Assembly (NCBI GenBank): GCA_028697615.1
Contig: JAQVET010000010.1
Location: forward strand, 1-14,666
Source: Minisyncoccota bacterium
GTDB taxonomy: Bacteria; Patescibacteriota; Minisyncoccia; Minisyncoccales; GCA-002788555
DNA: 14,666 nt
Direction: 5' to 3'
Position numbers and translations under genes: made by a program. A model generated the notes under the pieces. That model was not told the DNA's origin. It ran no database searches and saw only the letters and a list, made by a program, of their open reading frames with translations. Shown here piece after piece: positions 1-5,046 of this stretch; the first letter of the stretch is position 1, and each line of letters begins with the position of its first letter.

Positions 1-79
1 TCTGCAAAGACCACTCGTCTCCCTTACGAAATGGTCTTAAAATAAAATTTTGCGATTTAATCACTGGTATTTTTGTCAT
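1..79 (-). CDS. GNAT-family N-acetyltransferase, N-terminal fragment (cut by window edge)
   Basis: Reading leftward from an ATG at 79, the first 26 codons begin MTKIPVIKSQNFILRPFRKG and continue with an Asp-Glu-Trp-Ser-Leu stretch, running off the window without a stop. The pattern of a basic start, then L-R-P-F-x-x-x-D-E-x-x-S-L, is the usual opening beta strand and first helix of RimJ/RimL-type GNAT acetyltransferases, which move an acetyl group from acetyl-CoA to an amine. The acetyl-CoA binding motif would lie outside the window, so the substrate cannot be guessed. A GGAGGGG stretch sits 14 nt before the ATG. A copy of the double-dyad operator described at 103-136 lies 23 nt upstream, so this gene probably shares control with the ArsR-like gene behind it. 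Confidence 0.7.
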   Translation of the reverse strand, partial: MTKIPVIKSQNFILRPFRKGDEWSLQ

Positions 80-102
80 ATTTTTAATTTTTGCCCCTCC
101 AC

Positions 103-136
103 AACATTCTGACATTCTTAAGAATGTGAGAATGTT
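103..136. promoter_or_regulatory. Double-dyad operator, copy 1 (before the GNAT gene)
   Basis: This is the most symmetrical of four copies. ACATTCT lies at 104-110 and 112-118, AGAATGT at 121-127 and 129-135, with a TA centre and one extra flanking A/T pair. Only the single bases between heptamers (111 and 128) break the symmetry. It lies between the ArsR-like stop codon and the GNAT start. A strong -10 box is not obvious here. The repeated placement before start codons argues for a protein-binding site rather than a terminator; the stem is AT-rich and has no T tract. Confidence 0.75.
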
Positions 137-146
137 TAATGTTAGG

Positions 147-413
147 CTAAAACTTTTTAGAAAAATCGACTAACATTTTGCCGTAAGGCGAAAGATAATG
201 GCCGACTGATCGACCGTGATATTTTTTATTCAACAAACCCGCCTGTAATAATCTTCTTGTATGCTCAGAAATTGTTTTGATGTTGCAATTTAAGGCTTCC
301 GCTATGCCCTCAAGAGTGATGCCTTCGTTTTTAGCAACCAAAAACAAAATTTCCAATCGCCGATGATTGGCCGCACCTTTAAAATATCTTTCGAGTTGCT
401 TGCTTGTTTTCAT
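147..413 (-). CDS. ArsR-like winged-helix transcriptional regulator, likely the local repressor
   Basis: This 88-residue protein is almost entirely one winged helix-turn-helix domain of the ArsR/SmtB type. Residues 13-28 (GAANHRRLEILFLVAK) form the conserved helix that opens the family, residues 31-42 the first HTH helix (LEGIAEALNC), residues 44-57 the recognition helix (NIKTISEHTRRLLQ), and about 62-73 the beta wing (KKYHGRSVGHY). There is no Cys pair typical of metal sensing; the single Cys43 sits at the turn. The protein should bind DNA as a dimer. A double-dyad operator with an overlapping TATAAT box lies directly upstream, which points to autorepression. The same site stands before three other genes of the window, so this is the best local candidate for their regulator. 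The domain call is firm, the regulon is inference. Confidence 0.88.
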   Translation of the reverse strand: MKTSKQLERYFKGAANHRRLEILFLVAKNEGITLEGIAEALNCNIKTISEHTRRLLQAGLLNKKYHGRSVGHYLSPYGKMLVDFSKKF

Positions 414-446
414 ACTTTGTAATTTAATGCCTTATTTCGGCTTTAT

Positions 447-483
447 AACATTCTGACATTCTTGAGAATGTAAGAATATTATA
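447..483 (-). promoter_or_regulatory. Double-dyad operator, copy 2, with overlapping -10 box (before the ArsR-like gene)
   Basis: ACATTCT occurs at 448-454 and 456-462, AGAATGT at 465-471, and AGAATAT at 473-479. On the minus strand a perfect TATAAT box at 483-478 overlaps the distal heptamer, so transcription would start inside the operator and a bound protein would block RNA polymerase. The -35 region is poor (TAGTCA-like, about 16 nt upstream) and falls within the 3' end of the DUF3795 gene. The start codon at 413 is 33 nt downstream. Confidence 0.78.
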
Positions 484-502
484 GATAACAGTAAAGAAGT
501 GA

Positions 503-787
503 CTATTCAGATTTATTTGATCTTTCCTTGTACATTTTAATCCATTCTTCTGATAATGGCCAGTTTTGAAATTGATCGCAGGGAAACTTCTCACAATCTC
601 GGGAACAAACGTCTACTTTATTTTCAACAGCACATTCTAAAACCGGACAATTAGCATTAATTTTCTTCAAAAATTCAACGCCTTCTTTGGTTTTGTTACA
701 ACCCGAACAAATCCCTTTAACATAAAGCCCACAGGTTGAACAACAAATCCCACACGCCCCAATTATTTCTTTTTTCTGTTGTCCCAT
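503..787 (-). CDS. DUF3795 family Cys-rich protein, probable zinc or metal binding
   Basis: The 94-residue protein carries eleven cysteines (12, 15, 16, 19, 27, 30, 47, 52, 61, 65, 70). It opens with the GACGICCSTCGLY block that defines DUF3795-type proteins: C-G-x-C-C-x-x-C, then C-x-x-C. Several Cys clusters in so short a chain suggest bound zinc or another metal. No catalytic role is established for the family. No signal peptide or membrane segment is visible, so it should be cytoplasmic. It stands alone behind its own copy of the double-dyad operator, and its stop codon overlaps the promoter region of the ArsR-like gene. The family call is strong; the function remains unknown. Confidence 0.82.
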   Translation of the reverse strand: MGQQKKEIIGACGICCSTCGLYVKGICSGCNKTKEGVEFLKKINANCPVLECAVENKVDVCSRDCEKFPCDQFQNWPLSEEWIKMYKERSNKSE

Positions 788-824
788 TGTTTATTTTTCA
801 ATTAATTTTTCGACCTTTTTATTC

Positions 825-858
825 AACATTCTGACATTCTTGAGAATGTGAGAATATC
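825..858. promoter_or_regulatory. Double-dyad operator, copy 3 (before the DUF3795 gene)
   Basis: ACATTCT occurs at 826-832 and 834-840, AGAATGT at 843-849, and AGAATAT at 851-857. The DUF3795 start codon is 37 nt downstream on the minus strand. The -10 position that reads TATAAT in copies 2 and 4 is degenerate here (CACGAT), so this promoter should be weaker or start elsewhere. The leader from 788 to 824 closely resembles the one behind copy 4. Confidence 0.75.
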
Positions 859-931
859 GTGAAATGATGAAAATAAAAGGGTTTGTTCGAAATCGATGTG
901 GAAATTTGAATAAATTCATGCGCAAGAGGGT

Positions 932-1420
932 TCAATTTTTAGTTAATCTGAAATATTTCTCCACTAAAACATTGAACTTTTTCAAAATATCATTAGTGAC
1001 CCCTAAATCTTTATCTAAATCCAAAGGGATAAAATTCAGTTTACCTTTTTTATCAAAATATGGTGGATCGGAAACCCTAAAATATGGCATGGCAGGAGTA
1101 ATCAAAATTATCTTTGCTCGCCAAAATTCTTCAATTAACTTTAGTTTTTTAATATCATTTTCATAAAAAGGAAGTTCGGTACGAAATTTTACTTCAACAA
1201 GTAAAATTTTCTTTTTATTCACGACAATAAAATCGGGAATCGAGCTGATTCTTTGCCCTACTTCGCTTTCGCGATCAAATATATCCTCTAATTGAGTCAA
1301 GTTCTGTAAAACTGCCTCATAGCCAAAACGATAAATCTTATTACCGCATTGCTTGAGTAATTCTTCCACTAAACATTCTCCCATTCTCCCTTTTAATACG
1401 TTTTCTGGTTCAAATGCCAT
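932..1420 (-). CDS. Stand-alone PD-(D/E)XK nuclease-like protein
   Basis: This 162-residue protein shows the core of the restriction-endonuclease-like fold. An early helix carries Glu15 (KGRMGECLVEELL), then comes Pro62-Asp63 in a beta strand (SSIPDFIVV), then Glu76-Val-Lys78 in the next strand (ILLVEVKFR), with 12 residues between Asp63 and Glu76. That E...PD...ExK order is the metal-binding active site of this superfamily, found in Holliday-junction resolvase-like, restriction and DNA-repair nucleases. A later strand (AKIILITPA, 102-110) fits the fold. No DNA-recognition domain or helicase is attached, so the substrate is unknown. It lies between a double-HTH gene and the DUF3795 gene. Its 5' leader resembles those of the operator-controlled genes, but no intact operator precedes it. 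The fold is moderately sure; catalysis is inferred. Confidence 0.68.
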   Translation of the reverse strand: MAFEPENVLKGRMGECLVEELLKQCGNKIYRFGYEAVLQNLTQLEDIFDRESEVGQRISSIPDFIVVNKKKILLVEVKFRTELPFYENDIKKLKLIEEFWRAKIILITPAMPYFRVSDPPYFDKKGKLNFIPLDLDKDLGVTNDILKKFNVLVEKYFRLTKN

Positions 1421-1506
1421 AAATTTATTTTCAATTAATTTTTTTCAAATTTCTTGACCTTTTCTAAAGATTTAAAAAATATGCACCCTCCGTTGTCATG
1501 TGGATT

Positions 1507-2271
1507 CTATATTTCTTTTCTCAATTTTTTTCTTAGAATAGACTCGCGAGCTTTTATTAATGCATCGTCTTTTAAGTCCCTTATGGCAAACCCCGATTCA
1601 TTTAACCTTTTACCTATTTCTTCATCACTCAATCCTTGCTCTGACAATTTGAGAATCTCTGGCAATAATTTTATTTTTAATATCTGGTTTACTGCATATT
1701 CAGTCATATTCATTATTCGAGCAATTTGATTAGAATGAAATCCTTTATTTTTCAATTGAATAACTTCTTTACATCTTTGTAAATAAATATATTCAAACTC
1801 TTGTAGCCGTTTTTTGTATTTTTTTTCTCTTTTTTCAGCTGCTATAAAATCATTGAGATAATCTTGGTATTCTTGATTTTTATTGCGAAAATAAACAACC
1901 TCGCGACAGACTTTCCCGCTAGCCCAATCATATCCTAAAAGTCTTGCTATTATATGAAACAAGATGCTAATAATTTCCCAATCATTATTTTCTTTATTAA
2001 TTTTTGATATTTCTTTTTCTAAATAACCTATCTCTAAAAATAGCATTGCTCTGAGTCTTTCGTCCATAGTCACGACATTATCAATCCTTTCTCTAATTTT
2101 ATTTAAGGCTTTTTGGCAAACCTTCTTAACAAACGCTGGATTTGTTGCACTATCGGCTGAATGATAAGCTCTATCGCCCAACAATTCTCTCATTGCAGAT
2201 TCGAATGCACTTGAATATTTAAATCTTTTCTGCTTCTCGTCTAAATTATTTTTTATTCTTGATTTTTGCAT
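1507..2271 (-). CDS. Helix-turn-helix protein of unknown function with two candidate HTH segments
   Basis: I do not recognise this 254-residue protein. It is basic and mostly helical. The N-terminal half (20-115) has no known motif. Residues 140-165 are a charged helix rich in Lys and Glu. Residues 168-198 (VIQLKNKGFHSNQIARIMNM and following) read as a resolvase- or sigma-type HTH. Residues 205-240 repeat the pattern (LKLSEQGLSDEEIGKRLNES), suggesting a second HTH. The likely role is DNA binding. The gene follows the toxin gene after 172 nt. The nearest Shine-Dalgarno-like motif (AGGAG) is about 28 nt before the ATG at 2271, too far to act on it, and no better in-frame start was found. Confidence 0.6.
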   Translation of the reverse strand: MQKSRIKNNLDEKQKRFKYSSAFESAMRELLGDRAYHSADSATNPAFVKKVCQKALNKIRERIDNVVTMDERLRAMLFLEIGYLEKEISKINKENNDWEIISILFHIIARLLGYDWASGKVCREVVYFRNKNQEYQDYLNDFIAAEKREKKYKKRLQEFEYIYLQRCKEVIQLKNKGFHSNQIARIMNMTEYAVNQILKIKLLPEILKLSEQGLSDEEIGKRLNESGFAIRDLKDDALIKARESILRKKLRKEI

Positions 2272-2443
2272 TTTGCTTTTTGATTTTTTTATCCAATTTC
2301 TCCTAATTTTTTGTTTTGATTTTTTTCTAACAAATTTAACATTATAAGTGAAATCATCTTTACTGATCTTCTTTATTATTCTTTAAAAATCTGAGGGTGG
2401 TCTGGTTTTTCATCCGATTTCCAAAATTCTTTTATTGGTTTTT

Positions 2444-2797
2444 TTATATAGTTCTATTTTCTTTGTTTAATTGGTGCAGGTATTCTTTAATAAGCACCTT
2501 ATTCTCATTTTCCTGTTCGCCCTTAAAATATAATTCGATGAAATCGATCATTTCTTCATTACCTCGATATCCGTAAATAATACGCAAAGACGCACCCCTC
2601 AAATATCTACAGAAGAATCGCGCCTTTATTATCTTTACTTCTTCTTGACTGTGTAAAATTACAAAATGTTTGCCGTTTCCCAGAGGAAATTCTGAAACCA
2701 CTTTCTTAAATTCTAATAGATCATCTGGCAATGATTTATATTTTCTTGATAACCGTTTGAAATTCTTTGTAAATTCATTAATTTCATTAAAGTTCAT
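2444..2797 (-). CDS. RelE/HigB-like toxin of a Panacea toxin-antitoxin pair
   Basis: This 117-residue basic protein has the outline of RelE-superfamily mRNA interferases. An N-terminal helix pair carries many Lys and Arg (TKNFKRLSRKYKSLPDDL, 10-27). Beta strands with basic residues follow (EVKIIKARFFCRYLRGASLR, about 53-72, then IIYGYRG), and the C-terminal strand and helix read IDFIELYFKGEQENENKVLI (84-103), a pattern usual in such toxins. Known relatives cleave ribosome-bound mRNA; which residues would do so here is not certain. Its ATG lies inside the last codons of the Panacea gene (11-nt overlap, another frame), so the two are translationally coupled with the antitoxin made first. The toxin call rests as much on this context as on the sequence. 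Confidence 0.72.
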   Translation of the reverse strand: MNFNEINEFTKNFKRLSRKYKSLPDDLLEFKKVVSEFPLGNGKHFVILHSQEEVKIIKARFFCRYLRGASLRIIYGYRGNEEMIDFIELYFKGEQENENKVLIKEYLHQLNKENRTI

Positions 2798-3569
2798 CTT
2801 CGTAATTTCTTACCGAATGTTCTTGATCGCGGTAAAATACGCTCTCATAACTAATAATCTCACCATTTTTATGAACTTTCCAAGGTACATCGCCATGAGA
2901 ATATTTTGTTAATTCTTGGGCATTTTTATCGGCAAGACGGGCAAGAACTTCATCTATGTGCTTTATCTCCCGTGCCGACAACTTGCTTAAATCTGGCTCA
3001 CGACGTGGCAAATACTTTTTCTGGTCATACTGAAAGTATTTACTCTTGACTCGCTCTATTTCATGCCGCTGCTCCATTTCTTCAGTAATCTTCTTAAACT
3101 CAACCGGTGTGGGCCCATAATGATTTTTGATGTATCTCGCCCCAGTTAATTGTTCCTCAAATTTTTCGTAAAAATCAAAGTCAATGAAATAAAGCAATTT
3201 ATATATGGCAGTTTCTCCGATATTAGGCTTGGCGCCAACCTTATTTAATACATAAAGCAGGACTTCTTTAAATTTTTCAACATTAGCCCGAGGCATAATA
3301 ATACGAATATCATTTTTCTTTTCTTTTATTTTCTTTTCCTCAAAAACAACTTTGAGTGGAGTAGAGGTTGGATTTTTAATGAAATCTTCTAAAGATAATC
3401 CAAAAATACTGGCAAGTTTTTCTGCTTCTGAAATAGTTAATTCCCTCTCGCCTTTTTCAATTTGTATATAAGTTGGTCGCGAAAGGCCAAGTTTATTTGC
3501 GATGTACTCCTGAGAAAAGTTGTACTGTTCGCGAAGCACTTTTAATTTTCTATACAAATCTTTAGCCAT
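2787..3569 (-). CDS. panA: Panacea (DUF4065) antitoxin with N-terminal Xre-type HTH
   Basis: The 260-residue protein has two domains. Residues 5-62 are a Cro/C1-type HTH (LREQYNFSQEYIANKLGLSR, then a helix starting PTYIQIEKGERE). Residues about 97-240 are a Panacea/DUF4065 domain, with the hallmark KLLYFIDFDFYEKF (124-137), TGARYIKNHYGPTP (142-155) and a C-terminal SHGDVPWK (224-231). Panacea domains are known to neutralise many unrelated toxin folds, and HTH-Panacea proteins also repress their own operon. Here the downstream partner is a RelE-like protein. The promoter has a TATAAT box ending 9 nt before the ATG, so the mRNA would have almost no leader, and two palindromes overlap or flank the -35 region. 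The family assignment is firm; neutralisation of this particular toxin is inferred from gene order. Confidence 0.9.
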   Translation of the reverse strand: MAKDLYRKLKVLREQYNFSQEYIANKLGLSRPTYIQIEKGERELTISEAEKLASIFGLSLEDFIKNPTSTPLKVVFEEKKIKEKKNDIRIIMPRANVEKFKEVLLYVLNKVGAKPNIGETAIYKLLYFIDFDFYEKFEEQLTGARYIKNHYGPTPVEFKKITEEMEQRHEIERVKSKYFQYDQKKYLPRREPDLSKLSAREIKHIDEVLARLADKNAQELTKYSHGDVPWKVHKNGEIISYESVFYRDQEHSVRNYEDEL

Positions 3570-3578
3570 ATTCTTTTA

Positions 3579-3631
3579 ATTATATTACTCGTGTCAAAAA
3601 AACTTGTCAAGTGGATAAGTATAAATACTTA
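3579..3631 (-). promoter_or_regulatory. panA promoter with two operator-like palindromes
   Basis: On the minus strand TTGACA lies at 3610-3605. A -10 box follows as TATAAT (3584-3579, spacer 20) or TAATAT (3586-3581, spacer 18). Transcription would begin about 2-4 nt before the ATG at 3569. A perfect 11-nt palindrome, ACTTG-T-CAAGT (3602-3612), covers the -35 box. Immediately upstream is a perfect 16-nt palindrome, TAAGTATAAATACTTA (3616-3631). Either could bind the HTH of the Panacea protein for autorepression. Confidence 0.65.
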
Positions 3632-3705
3632 ACATTATAAATAAATTTTTACAGTAATTTTTTAATATCACTTAAATACTGACTCAAATTTTTCATTGCG
3701 ACTTA

Positions 3706-4317
3706 TTAAAAAACTTTTTCTTTTGAATAATTTAACTTTTTAATATATTCCAAAAAATCAATTCCTAAAGGGGTAATTCTACATTTTTTCTTCTCGTTGT
3801 CAAAAAATACTTCTACAAGACCAGAATTTATTAGATAATTTAGATAATTTTCAAGTGGGTAAGAATTTAAATCAGGCCATTTTATTCTAATTTGCTGATA
3901 ATATGCGGCTATATCTTCGTAAAAAACACCATTAGTGCCTTTTAACCGAAGCTCTTCTAGAAGATTAATTTGACTTCCAAAAATAGTCTGGTAGATACGC
4001 TCAAAAATTAAAGCTGTCCGGAGCGTGTTTATTTGTGATAATAAAACGTTTATTTGCCGTTGTAAATCATTCAATTCTTTATCTGAAAATTCTTTTTTAA
4101 TTTCAATAGAATCTTTAATTTCTTCTGGAATATTTTTATCTGGCGTTTTCTGTTCTAGCGGTAAATTTACTTTAATTCCACCTGGGAATTCAGCACTTAC
4201 AATTCTATTTATTAATCCTTTGATTTCATTTTTAAATTTAAAAATAAAAATGGAGATTAATCCTGGCCAAATAATAATTTTTATAAATTCCAATATTAAT
4301 TCATAATTTATATTCAT
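3706..4317 (-). CDS. Membrane-anchored protein with C-terminal winged-helix-like domain, function unknown
   Basis: The 203-residue protein starts with one hydrophobic segment (residues 7-27, ILEFIKIIIWPGLISIFIF) and a basic stretch, so it should be anchored with its bulk in the cytoplasm. A short E-F-P-G-G-I-K-V motif (43-50) follows; I associate this arrangement of anchor, basic loop and PGG turn with small uncharacterised bacterial proteins. Residues 70-105 form a Glu/Lys/Gln-rich helix that may be a coiled coil. Residues 106-195 look like a winged helix (helices at 106-125 and 130-145, YLINSGLVEV at 161-170, then ITPLGIDFLEYI). It lies between the Panacea pair and the HEPN gene, in a defence-like setting. 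A sensor or effector role is possible but not shown. Confidence 0.6.
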   Translation of the reverse strand: MNINYELILEFIKIIIWPGLISIFIFKFKNEIKGLINRIVSAEFPGGIKVNLPLEQKTPDKNIPEEIKDSIEIKKEFSDKELNDLQRQINVLLSQINTLRTALIFERIYQTIFGSQINLLEELRLKGTNGVFYEDIAAYYQQIRIKWPDLNSYPLENYLNYLINSGLVEVFFDNEKKKCRITPLGIDFLEYIKKLNYSKEKVF

Positions 4318-4338
4318 ATCTTTAACTTATAATAAAAT

Positions 4339-4419
4339 TTAATTTTTATTTGCTGACTGCTCAACAATTTCAATTTCCTCCGGTGTGAGAGAATAAAGTT
4401 GGTAAACTAATGAATTTTT
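4339..4419 (-). pseudogene. Leftover C-terminal tail of a type IIG/Eco57I-like methyltransferase
   Basis: Directly after the HEPN stop codon (4420-4422), and in the same frame, 26 sense codons read KNSLVYQLYSLTPEEIEIVE and then QSANKN, followed by TAA at 4339. The pattern L-V-Y-x-L-Y-x-L-T-x-E-E-I-x-I-V-E is a familiar extreme C-terminus of Eco57I-type DNA methyltransferases. It has no start codon and cannot be a gene alone. It is best read as the scar of a lost methyltransferase gene, or a tail reached only by readthrough of the HEPN stop. The family identification is from memory of the motif, without a search. Confidence 0.6.
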
Positions 4420-4971
4420 TTAATTTACTTTTTTCAAGTAATTTTTCGACTTTTTGCTTGGCTTGAAATCGCCTTCAATTATTTTTCTTAATTCTATAAA
4501 TTCTTTCTTGTAAAGTTTATAAAAATTCTTTTTAAAATATTTATCTTTGATAGAAATATCTATTATGCTTTCTAAAAGCGTTATTAATGATTTCAAATTA
4601 ATATACAAATAATATCCTTTCATAAAAGCATAAGGATAGTTTGATTCTGAATATTCAACTATAATTGATTTCTCAAAATCAGAAGGTAAAAAGTGTACAA
4701 AAGCACATCTAATTTTCCACAAGAACCTTGGTAATGGCATTTCATAATCAAGATCCCAGTTACTTACAATAGAGATACCATCCAAAACGTCAATTTTATT
4801 CAATAATTTTTCGTATCTTGAAGCACTATTTCTTTCTTTTGGATAATAAATATTAGCTAGCGTATCTAAAAAACAAAAGAATAATTGTAAGGCAAAATAT
4901 CTGTTCTTTTTTCTTACCCCAATCGCTTTTATAAAACTTAAATATTGCTTAATTTCATTTAACTCGGCCAT
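4420..4971 (-). CDS. HEPN-like putative RNase
   Basis: This 183-residue helical protein carries Arg88-Cys-Ala-Phe-Val-His93, which fits the R-x(4-6)-H signature of HEPN ribonucleases. It sits in a helix (PRFLWKIRCAFVHFL, 81-95) after an earlier hydrophobic helix, ALQLFFCFLDTLANIYYP (27-44), as in related uncharacterised HEPN proteins where an L-Y-x-x-x-R-C-x-x-x-H helix is usual. The C-terminus is Lys-rich (KKEFIELRKIIEGDFKPSKK). HEPN proteins typically act as toxins or infection-responsive RNases. No nucleotidyltransferase (MNT) partner is visible. The gene lies right behind the helicase gene but has its own double-dyad operator with a TATAAT box, so it can be controlled separately from the operon above. 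An in-frame 26-codon remnant follows its stop. The HEPN call rests on one motif plus helical context. Confidence 0.62.
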   Translation of the reverse strand: MAELNEIKQYLSFIKAIGVRKKNRYFALQLFFCFLDTLANIYYPKERNSASRYEKLLNKIDVLDGISIVSNWDLDYEMPLPRFLWKIRCAFVHFLPSDFEKSIIVEYSESNYPYAFMKGYYLYINLKSLITLLESIIDISIKDKYFKKNFYKLYKKEFIELRKIIEGDFKPSKKSKNYLKKVN

Positions 4972-5005
4972 GGTTTTCTGCTATTAATTTTTTGACTTTT
5001 TATTC

Positions 5006-5042
5006 AACATTCTAACATTCTTGAGAATGTGAGAATATTATA
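5006..5042 (-). promoter_or_regulatory. Double-dyad operator, copy 4, with overlapping -10 box (before the HEPN gene)
   Basis: ACATTCT lies at 5007-5013, then ACATTCT at 5015-5021, AGAATGT at 5024-5030 and AGAATAT at 5032-5038. The minus-strand TATAAT box at 5042-5037 overlaps the distal heptamer exactly as in copy 2. The site fits into the 75-nt gap between the helicase stop and the HEPN start (34 nt downstream). Confidence 0.78.
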
Positions 5043-5046
5043 TTTG

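Noticed and set aside
788..853. Short leader peptide MLNKKVEKLIEK, starting at an ATG in the last operator heptamer and ending 3 nt before the DUF3795 ATG; similar starts follow the other copies
   Set aside because: Every AGAATGT half-site contains an ATG, the peptides differ (12, 8, 7 and 2 residues), and no ribosome binding site is visible.
1373..1387. Half of the double-dyad operator (ACATTCT then CCATTCT at the right 8-nt step) inside the start of the PD-(D/E)XK gene
   Set aside because: The second half is absent and the bases are explained by codons 12-16; probably chance, though it could be a decayed site.
2369..2443. A 25-codon open stretch after the toxin gene (NYIKKPIKEFWKSDE and following) that might be a frameshifted toxin tail near a run of seven A
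   Set aside because: The toxin already ends where its family usually does, and the stretch has no start codon or recognised motif.
103..5042. CRISPR array, suggested by four near-identical 34-bp repeats
   Set aside because: The copies are 310 to about 4150 bp apart with genes between them, each sits before a start codon, and no spacers or cas genes are seen.
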